In this document: piece by piece, positions 58,710-64,000 of the stretch
Layout: each line of letters begins with the position of its first letter
How positions within the stretch are numbered: the first letter of the stretch is position 1
Assembly (NCBI GenBank): GCA_963704675.1
Contig: OY969928.1
Location: 1,116,001-1,180,000, forward strand
From: DASUVM01 sp963704675
GTDB taxonomy: Bacteria > Patescibacteriota > Saccharimonadia > Saccharimonadales > Saccharimonadaceae
Direction: 5' to 3'
DNA: 64,000 bases
The notes under the pieces: generated by a model
Database searches by the model: none
Told to the model about the DNA's origin: nothing
Seen by the model: the letters and a program-made list of their open reading frames with translations, nothing else
Translations under genes and position numbers: made by a program

Positions 58710-59465
58710 ATGGAAGCATTAGGCGGATTTGGCGTATTTCTCATTATTGTCTTGATCATCTTGATTTTAAGCGGCATTAAAATTATTAATCAATACGAGC
58801 GCGGTGTCATTTTGACCCTCGGTCGTTTTACCGGTATTCGGAGCCCGGGGCTACGCATTATTGTGCCAATTTTTCAGCGCATGATTAAAGTTGACGTTCG
58901 TTCAACACCAATTGATGTACCAAAGCAAGAGGTTATAACTCGTGATAACGTGACGGTTGGGGTTGATGCCGTGGTTTATCTGCGCGTAGTCGATCCAGCA
59001 AAAGCAGTACTTGAAACTACTAATTATTGGTATGCGACCAGCCAATTTGCCCAAGCTGCACTGCGTGATGTAACTGGCAATGTTGATCTTGATGATTTGC
59101 TCAGTAAGCGTGAAGAAGTCAGCCAGCAAATAAAGCAGATTGTCGATGCTCAAACTGATGCATGGGGTATCGATGTTGAAACCGTAAAGGTACAAAATAT
59201 TGAGTTGCCGCAGGATATGAAACGCGCCATGGCAAAGCAAGCTGAAGCCGAACGTGAACGCCGAGCAGTGATTATTACAGCCGAAGGCGAAAAAGCGGCA
59301 GCCCAGGCAGTGGCCGATGCCGCTGGTATGCTCACCAAGATCCCTGGCGGTATTAATATTCGTACACTGCAAACACTTGAAAAGATCAGCGCCGAGCCGA
59401 GCCAAAAAACGCTTTTTGTATTGCCAGCTGATCTGATTGACGCTTTTAAAAATATCGTAAAATAA
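58710..59465 (+). CDS. SPFH-domain slipin/stomatin-like protein
   Basis: A 251-aa membrane scaffold protein: one N-terminal hydrophobic segment (about 6-27), then the SPFH/band-7 domain (N-Q-Y-E-R-G-V-I-L-T-L-G-R-F, about 29-42) and a coiled coil with alternating Ala/Glu (Q-A-E-A-E-R-E-R-R-A-V-I). It oligomerises at the membrane and organises microdomains or proteases. No NfeD gene is adjacent. AAGGAG lies before the ATG. The SGNH hydrolase gene follows at 8 nt. Confidence 0.9.
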   Translation: MEALGGFGVFLIIVLIILILSGIKIINQYERGVILTLGRFTGIRSPGLRIIVPIFQRMIKVDVRSTPIDVPKQEVITRDNVTVGVDAVVYLRVVDPAKAVLETTNYWYATSQFAQAALRDVTGNVDLDDLLSKREEVSQQIKQIVDAQTDAWGIDVETVKVQNIELPQDMKRAMAKQAEAERERRAVIITAEGEKAAAQAVADAAGMLTKIPGGINIRTLQTLEKISAEPSQKTLFVLPADLIDAFKNIVK

Positions 59466-59473
59466 AGCGCTTA

Positions 59474-60181
59474 ATGAGATTTTTTTACTTCGCATTAGCA
59501 TTGCTTGGCTTGCTAATACTATTGCTAGCGATGCGTGCTGCCCGGGTATTAGTTAACAGGCGGCGGTTTGAGAAGTATTGGTTAGAGGGGTTAGCGCTTA
59601 AACCAGCTAAAAATGCCATAAAATTGGTAGCACTGGGCGATTCTATATCTGTTGGCGTCGGCGCAGCCTCACGGGTCAAAGGCCTTATTGGACTGGCAAC
59701 GGCTTACATCGAAAAGCAAACGGGTCGGCCAGTTTATGCGCAAAACTATAGTCGATCGGGTGCAACTGCTAATGAAGTGGCCGATATACAACTGCCAAAA
59801 ACCAATCTTGCGGCTGCAGATATTATACTTCTAGAAATTGGGGCCAACGATAGTTTTAAGCGCACGCCCGAGCAATATGGTCACGATATAAGTCGTGTTA
59901 TTGCTGCACTGCCGCTAGAAAAAACTGTTATTGCCGATTTACCGTATGTTAAGATTCGTCAACCATTTCAGGCAGAGCTTGAAAAAGTACTGCAAAATAA
60001 AAGTGTTATTCGTGCAGATCTCAGTAGTGTCTTTCAATTTACAAAATCATCGTGGCGAATCACTGCCAGCGATTTTTTTCATCCTAACGATGCCGGCTAC
60101 TTATTATGGTTTAAGGCATTTCAACCTGGTATTGATGAAGTCTTACGCCGAAGTAACCTGTTGAAAACAGAGACGAAATAG
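59474..60181 (+). CDS. Membrane-anchored SGNH/GDSL hydrolase
   Basis: A 235-aa protein with an N-terminal membrane segment (about 2-22) and an SGNH esterase domain: block I ALGDSISVGVGA (Ser nucleophile, about 57), block III E-I-G-A-N-D-S-F (about 117) and block V ASDFFHPNDAGY (Asp and His, about 197). The conserved Gly block reads Y-S-R-S-G-A-T. Probably an extracytoplasmic lipase or acyl esterase. Co-transcribed with the SPFH gene. Confidence 0.87.
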   Translation: MRFFYFALALLGLLILLLAMRAARVLVNRRRFEKYWLEGLALKPAKNAIKLVALGDSISVGVGAASRVKGLIGLATAYIEKQTGRPVYAQNYSRSGATANEVADIQLPKTNLAAADIILLEIGANDSFKRTPEQYGHDISRVIAALPLEKTVIADLPYVKIRQPFQAELEKVLQNKSVIRADLSSVFQFTKSSWRITASDFFHPNDAGYLLWFKAFQPGIDEVLRRSNLLKTETK

Positions 60182-60210
60182 CTTACAATACCACAGTTAA
60201 CCACTATAGC

Positions 60211-60229
60211 GGCTCTTTAGCTCAGTTGG
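60211..60229 (+). repeat. Duplicated 5' part of tRNA-Phe
   Basis: GGCTCTTTAGCTCAGTTGG is identical to the first 19 nt of the intact tRNA-Phe at 60377, 166 bp downstream. After it the sequence diverges (CGAGTACTGCCAGTGGCAGT, a short palindrome). A direct repeat of a tRNA end flanking unrelated DNA is the usual sign of integration or excision, but here it is the 5' end. Confidence 0.8.
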
Positions 60230-60333
60230 CGAGTACTGCCAGTGGCAGTATGAGAACTACTTGCTTGGCCGAACGGAGCAATCTATGATTGTGAGTGAGC
60301 AAGAAAATATTCGAGCAGAGGGCCGATGCATCG

Positions 60334-60362
60334 TTGTAACGGTATTAATGTTACAATATACT
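60334..60362 (+). promoter_or_regulatory. Promoter of tRNA-Phe
   Basis: TTGTAA (60334-60339), a 17-nt spacer and TATACT (60357-60362), about 14 nt before the mature tRNA. The hairpin TGTAAC/GTTACA lies within the spacer region. Confidence 0.55.
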
Positions 60363-60376
60363 AACAGTATAAATGT

Positions 60377-60452
60377 GGCTCTTTAGCTCAGTTGGTAGAG
60401 CAGAGGCCTGAAGAGCCTTGTGTCCCCAGTTCGAGTCTGGGAGGAGCCACCA
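60377..60452 (+). tRNA. tRNA-Phe (anticodon GAA)
   Basis: A 76-nt tRNA with encoded CCA, acceptor GGCTCTT paired with AGGAGCC (one wobble), anticodon loop CTGAAGA and T-arm CCAGTTCGAGTCTGG. Confidence 0.96.
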
Positions 60453-60461
60453 GAAATTATT

Positions 60462-60531
60462 ACAGATGCAAAAAGTTCCAGATTTTATAGTCTGGGACTT
60501 TTTGTTTGATCTTATCTCTGTTATTTCAGAT
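60462..60531 (+). repeat. tRNA-downstream element, copy 4
   Basis: TACAGATGCA begins the element, as in the other copies. It encloses the terminator hairpin AAAAGTTCCAGA/TCTGGGACTTTTT and is followed by partial outer-stem sequence (CTCTGTTATTTCAGATC). No T-arm remnant is recognisable in this copy. Confidence 0.6.
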
Positions 60532-60572
60532 CGGGCTTAGGGGCTCTCATTCAGCTACGCAAGGCTCTTTGG

Positions 60573-61649
60573 CTACAATGAACTACCTATTATATCGCGT
60601 TCTGTAGCTGATGTTATATCGAAGAGCAAGGGGGTGGTAGCGCTTTTCATTTGCTCCTGGATATAGTTGACAGTAAGTAACTTTCGTTTAGTAGCTTCTG
60701 CGTCCAGTTGATCGGTATTATCCGACGTATAGGCGTTAAATTTTTCCAAGGTAGGGTTGCCTTCTTGCAAATACTTTCCATAATTAAGATCTCGAGAATC
60801 TGCCGGAATCCGAAAAAAACTGCCCATGTCTTCGGCGCGCGAACGCTCTTCACGCGTCAGCAGCGTCTCGTGACTTTTTTCGCCATGACGGGTTCCGATA
60901 ACTTGAACGGTTGCCTCGATGCCGTATAGCTCTGCAAGAGCCTGAGTAAGTGTGCGAAGCGTAGCTGCGGGAGCTTTTTTGACAAATAGGTCGCCCTGAT
61001 TAGCGTGTTTAAAAGCAAACATAACCAGTTCTACCGCTTCATCAACATCCATAAGAAAGCGAGTCATGGTAGGGTCGGTAATAGATACGGGGCGATGATT
61101 CTTGATCTGACTAGTAAAAACCGGTATGACCGACCCGCGAGAGGCCATGATGTTACCGTAGCGCGTACAGCAGATTAAAGTGTCGCCACTTTCAAGGCTT
61201 CGTGACTTGGCAGCCGCAACCTTTTCCATCATGGCTTTAGAAACGCCCATAGCATTTATGGGGTAAGCAGCCTTATCTGTCGATAGACAGACGACCTTCT
61301 TAACTCCTGCTTCGATAGCAGCCGTTAGCACATTATCGGTACCGATCACGTTAGTGCGTACTGCTTCCATGGGGAAGAATTCACATGATGGCACCTGTTT
61401 AAGCGCCGCCGCATGAAAGATGAGGTCAGCTCCGCGAACAGTTTCGCGAAGGCTGTCTGGGTTGCGTACGTCACCAATATAAAATCTTAATTTAGGGCTA
61501 TTGAAAGCTTTGCGCATATCGTCTTGCTTCTTCTCGTCGCGCGAAAAGATTCGTATTTCCTTGATGCCGGTTTTTAGGAAAGCTTTTAAAATAGCGTTGC
61601 CGAACGATCCTGTTCCGCCAGTAATCAATAGGGTTTGTCCTTGTAGCAT
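60573..61649 (-). CDS. UDP-GlcNAc 4,6-dehydratase-like protein (CapD/PseB family)
   Basis: A 358-aa extended SDR of the FlaA1/CapD/PseB group, which converts UDP-GlcNAc to a 4-keto-6-deoxy sugar for surface glycans. Seen are ITGGTGSFGNAILKAFL (about 9-25), FHAAALKQVPSCE (about 77) and Y-P-I-N-A-M-G-V-S-K (about 133). It lacks the membrane half found in long CapD proteins, so it is the short, soluble type. No other sugar genes are adjacent. The promoter region at 61650-61800 is AT-rich. Confidence 0.87.
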   Translation of the reverse strand: MLQGQTLLITGGTGSFGNAILKAFLKTGIKEIRIFSRDEKKQDDMRKAFNSPKLRFYIGDVRNPDSLRETVRGADLIFHAAALKQVPSCEFFPMEAVRTNVIGTDNVLTAAIEAGVKKVVCLSTDKAAYPINAMGVSKAMMEKVAAAKSRSLESGDTLICCTRYGNIMASRGSVIPVFTSQIKNHRPVSITDPTMTRFLMDVDEAVELVMFAFKHANQGDLFVKKAPAATLRTLTQALAELYGIEATVQVIGTRHGEKSHETLLTREERSRAEDMGSFFRIPADSRDLNYGKYLQEGNPTLEKFNAYTSDNTDQLDAEATKRKLLTVNYIQEQMKSATTPLLFDITSATERDIIGSSL

Positions 61650-61813
61650 AACTTCTCTCGTTTCCCTTATGCATTTTAACCTCAGCTGATGACTGATAGG
61701 TAGATTTTCGTTTATAACAGTATGTTTATTTTACGGTATGTGCAACTCTATTATCGTCTATTGTAAAGGTTTGCCGGGTAGTATACTAAAGTTATAAGTT
61801 TGATAGGAGAACT

Positions 61814-62497
61814 ATGATATTGACGCTTATTGAAAAGAAGCACCTTGTCGATAATATATGGGCATTTCGCTTTAAGCCGAATGGTCCGTTCAATTGGATA
61901 GCTGGGCAATATGTGAGGGTAGAATTACCACACAATAACCCCGATACAGAAGGGACGAAGCGATGGTTCACTAATTCAGCTGCGCCATATGAGGGTATTA
62001 TGCAAATTACGACACGGGTTACCAATAGCACGTTCAAGCAGGCGCTTTCTCAATTGGAGCCTGGCGGCGAATTGCAACTTATCGAGAGCCCTGAGGGTGA
62101 TTTTGTCTGGCAGGATTCGGATCTGCCAATTGTCTTTGTGGCCGGCGGGATCGGTGTAACCCCATTTCATAGCATTTTAAAACAGCGCGCTCATGAAGGG
62201 CGTCCTTTGGATGTTACTCTCGTGTACGGCAGCCGTACGCCAGATGTTCCGTTTAAAGACGAACTGAAACAGTGGCAGTCCGACGATTCCAGCCTAAAAA
62301 TACGCTATATAGTCGGTGCGCCGCTCACGGCTGGGTCCTTAATTGATGCAGTGCCTGACCTTGCTAAATCGCTCGTATATGTATCTGGCCCGGAACCAAT
62401 GGTGCAGGCACTCAGCCGCGACCTTATAGAGCACGGCCTGCCAGAGATGCAGCTTAAGCGCGATGAGTTTCCTCATTACGACCAAACTAATTATTAG
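61814..62497 (+). CDS. FAD/NAD(P) flavin reductase (ferredoxin-NADP reductase family)
   Basis: A 227-aa protein with the FNR two-domain layout: FAD-binding barrel (W-I-A-G-Q-Y-V-R-V-E and R-W-F-T-N-S-A-A-P, about 31-60) and NAD(P)-binding domain (VFVAGGIGVTPFHSILK, about 110; V-S-G-P-E-P-M-V, about 190), ending D-E-F-P-H-Y. No iron-sulfur or heme domain is attached, so an electron partner is needed. ATAGGAG precedes the ATG. It could supply electrons to the window's oxygen-using enzymes, but there is no direct link. Confidence 0.87.
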   Translation: MILTLIEKKHLVDNIWAFRFKPNGPFNWIAGQYVRVELPHNNPDTEGTKRWFTNSAAPYEGIMQITTRVTNSTFKQALSQLEPGGELQLIESPEGDFVWQDSDLPIVFVAGGIGVTPFHSILKQRAHEGRPLDVTLVYGSRTPDVPFKDELKQWQSDDSSLKIRYIVGAPLTAGSLIDAVPDLAKSLVYVSGPEPMVQALSRDLIEHGLPEMQLKRDEFPHYDQTNY

Positions 62498-62514
62498 AGG
62501 GCGTACGAAGAGAG

Positions 62515-63193
62515 ATGAGAAACTTCGAAAACCTTATTATTGTTGCTGGTCACGCGGCTTTTAAGGAAGGTATTGCATCTTGTCCTCATAATCCTGGTAA
62601 AGACGAGCACTGGGTTTTGCAATCATTTCAGCATGGCGAGCCACCATATTACATTGAACACATCCAAAAGGGAGTTGAATTGCTTCAAAAGGATCCATTA
62701 AGCTTGCTTGTTTTTTCAGGCGGCAGAACAAGGAAAGAGGCTGGCCATTGGAGTGAGGCTGCTAGCTACAAGTCGGTAGCTGAGCGCTTTTAACTATTGG
62801 AGCCAATCGCCGCAACAATTCGTTGCCAGAGTGGCGCTAGAAGAATACGCGCGCGATTCTTTCCAGAACTTAGAATATGGGTTGTATCGCTTTTATCAAC
62901 TTACAGACTCCTATCCGAAACACACTACGGTAGTTGGCTGGCAATTCAAAGCTGATCGCTTCAATTTACATAGAAAAGCGCTTAACATTCCAGAGCCAAC
63001 GTTTACTTATGCTGGTGTTAATAATCCTGTAGATTTAGCGGGGGTGCAGGAAGGTGAAGGCGGGGCGTTAGGGCAGTTCCACATTGATCCAACTGGCATT
63101 CATTCGCCGCTCGCAGACAAGCGGGCTGAGCGTAATCCTTTCAATGAAGCTTCACCGTATGATACTTGTCCTCCAGTTAATGTTCCTGACTAA
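62515..63193 (+). pseudogene. YdcF-like (DUF218) protein gene with a homopolymer frameshift
   Basis: The first frame shows I-I-V-A-G-H-A, L-L-V-F-S-G-G-R-T and E-A-A-S-Y, the DUF218/YdcF pattern, and stops at CGCTTTTAA (62786-62794). Removing one T gives N-Y-W-S-Q-S and a continuous second half (ALEEYARDSFQNLEYGLYRF, then V-V-G-W-Q-F-K-A-D-R) to the stop at 63193. Repaired length is about 226 aa. The break is in a T run, so sequencing error is quite possible. Such proteins act on envelope precursors. Confidence 0.75.
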
Positions 63194-63323
63194 TGTGACA
63201 CACTTGCGCTTTCAACTTGAACGCTACGCGAACTGCCTTGTCTCTGATCGTAGGGAGCGTCTGAGAGTATATTCAAAACTAGTATTACCACAAAACCTTT
63301 ATAAGTAGTATCTATAACTCTTC

Positions 63324-63365
63324 GACACCTGCCGATCCGGGATAGTGAATGGATCGGCAGGTGTC
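63324..63365 (-). terminator. Long palindrome closing the 63373 unit
   Basis: GACACCTGCCGATCC pairs perfectly over 15 bp with GGATCGGCAGGTGTC around 12 nt. On the minus strand it directly follows the stop at 63373. On that side only GAAGAG follows, so there is no U-run. Confidence 0.65.
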
Positions 63366-63372
63366 TTTGGCA

Positions 63373-63652
63373 CTAGAGGCCTTCGTCAAGTGAGGCGAGT
63401 GTGCAGAAGTTGGCGCGACATGTTTCTTCGTCGGCAGCTTTGATTACATCTGGGCTTACCAGGTTACGGATACATTCCCAATCGTTTAGCCAATGCAGTA
63501 TGTCGTGCGGCAAGCCAGCCATTGCTCGCATGAAGTTGAGAATCATGGTGTTGCGTTTGCTGTTTTGCTATCTCAATAAAGAGCGCTTTTTGGATAGCAT
63601 TGACTTCAAAATGCACTCCACACTCCCATTCGCGTCGGCATAGTGCCTCCAT
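63373..63652 (-). pseudogene. Small orphan gene, frameshifted
   Basis: The minus-strand frame begins M-E-A-L-C-R-R-E-W-E-C-G-V-H-F-E-V-N-A-I-Q-K-A-L-F-I-E-I-A. Near AAAACAGCAAACG (about 63560) the coding frame switches and continues R-N-T, then MILNFMRAMAGLPHDILHWL, then N-D-W-E-C-I-R-N-L-V-S-P-D-V-I, with a stop at 63373-63375. Repaired, it is about 93 aa. Family unknown. It ends directly before a long palindrome, as the other single-gene units do. Confidence 0.5.
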
Positions 63653-63727
63653 AAAATATCACTAATAATGATATTTGAATATAAAAATCACCGCTAAGAC
63701 GGTGTACCTGATATTACTCAAAAAGGA

Positions 63728-63768
63728 TTGGAGCCCCGGAGACGCACGAGTGTGCGTTCCGGGACTCC
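63728..63768 (-). terminator. Palindrome closing the last gene unit
   Basis: TGGAG..CCGGAACGCACA pairs with the matching arm across a GAG/CTC loop; the stem is 15 bp or more. On the minus strand ATCCTTTTTGAG follows, so this copy does have a modest U-run 4 nt after the stem. Confidence 0.6.
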
Positions 63769-63780
63769 AGTTGACCGGGA

Positions 63781-64000
63781 TCAGTGATGGCTCGGCGAGA
63801 AAAAGCGAAGCATGTCACCGCTCGTCTTCGTTTGCCACGACAGTTCAAGCCAGAACCGTTCGTTCTGCTTCACGCCTTCCAGCGAGTACGAATGTTCGAA
63901 GGCGTGTTGGAGCTTGTCGTCACTCGGCTCAGCGTGGCCCGGCTGCCACCTTCTCGGGTAGTGCCGTGCTCGCACGGTAAGCTGTTCGCGCGTCAGCTCG
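63781..64000 (-). CDS. GC-rich orphan gene (partial, continues beyond the window)
   Basis: The minus-strand frame is open to the right edge. The last 72 residues are visible: E-L-T-R-E-Q-L-T-V-R-A-R-H-Y-P-R-R-W-Q-P-G-H, then HAFEHSYSLEGVKQNERFWL, E-L-S-W-Q-T-K-T-S-G-D-M-L-R-F-F-S-P-S-H-H. It is rich in aromatic and charged residues, with no recognised family. It is GC-rich and followed by a palindrome, so it is another single-gene unit. Confidence 0.55.
   Translation of the reverse strand, partial: ELTREQLTVRARHYPRRWQPGHAEPSDDKLQHAFEHSYSLEGVKQNERFWLELSWQTKTSGDMLRFFSPSHH

Noticed and set aside
63180..63308. 42-codon plus-strand frame after the YdcF-like gene
   Set aside because: It overlaps the end of the YdcF frame, has no promoter or ribosome-binding site and no recognisable family; possibly a leftover but not supportable.
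10400..63768. Integron attC sites for the single-gene unit palindromes
   Set aside because: No GTTRRRY-type core boxes, no shared arms between copies and no integron integrase in the window.
1..64000. CRISPR array
   Set aside because: No series of regularly spaced direct repeats and no cas-like genes were seen.
1..64000. Recoding of TGA as glycine
   Set aside because: TGA ends several intact genes (for example at 6746-6748) and no conserved gene has an in-frame TGA.

Overview
The window reads as a chromosome segment of a Patescibacteria/CPR bacterium, most probably Candidatus Saccharibacteria (TM7). This rests on gene content and style, not on a marker tree: a short UvrC (516 aa), Obg, UvrA, an exonuclease I, ribosomal protein L25, SecG, a membrane-tethered peptide-binding protein and several DedA-type proteins, in a moderate-GC background. 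TGA is used as a stop and I saw no in-frame TGA in the conserved genes, so the Gracilibacteria/Absconditabacteria recoding is not in use. Many genes have a TATAAT-like -10 box ending only 6-10 nt before the start codon and no Shine-Dalgarno, which suggests widespread leaderless transcription.

Layout. 0-10 kb: CHAP hydrolase end, obg, sbcB, small membrane proteins, uvrA. Two copies of a three-way-junction RNA follow obg and sbcB, and another structured element follows uvrA. 10-16 kb: a HAD / phosphoribosyltransferase / deoxyribosyltransferase-like cluster, DedA, rplY. 16-24 kb: small unknown genes, two ABC exporters, TrhO, a CYTH protein. 24-28 kb: chorismate-lyase-like gene with a flavin monooxygenase, an anchored EF-hand protein, two lipoprotein genes. 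28-34 kb: uvrC, Xaa-Pro peptidase, holin-like protein, secG, binding protein, tRNA-Leu. 34-45 kb: accessory region rich in broken genes (serine recombinase tail, RadC, IS1595 transposase, DUF488, MBL fold) mixed with intact accessory genes. 45-51 kb: AlaX and a tightly overlapping operon-like set (hydrolases, deaminase, SDR, Nudix, sarcosine-oxidase-like). 51-64 kb: FAD-linked oxidase, tRNA-Leu, toxin-antitoxin pair, TrmH-like methylase, tRNA-Val, stress SDR, SPFH, SGNH hydrolase, tRNA-Phe with a duplicated 5' half, CapD/PseB-like dehydratase, flavin reductase, YdcF.

The most unusual features are these. (1) A pair of structured RNAs with clear compensatory base changes (1633-1767 and 4386-4518). 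(2) About eleven dispersed single-gene units, mostly more GC-rich than their neighbours. Most have their own promoter, sometimes a hairpin at the predicted 5' end of the mRNA, and nearly all end in a long, almost perfect, mostly U-less palindrome; their proteins are unknown or barely recognisable. (3) Repeats at tRNA 3' ends and a 60-65 bp repeat tied to a serine-recombinase remnant, which look like scars of repeated integration. Several genes carry single-base frameshifts, some in homopolymers, so part of the apparent decay may be sequencing error.
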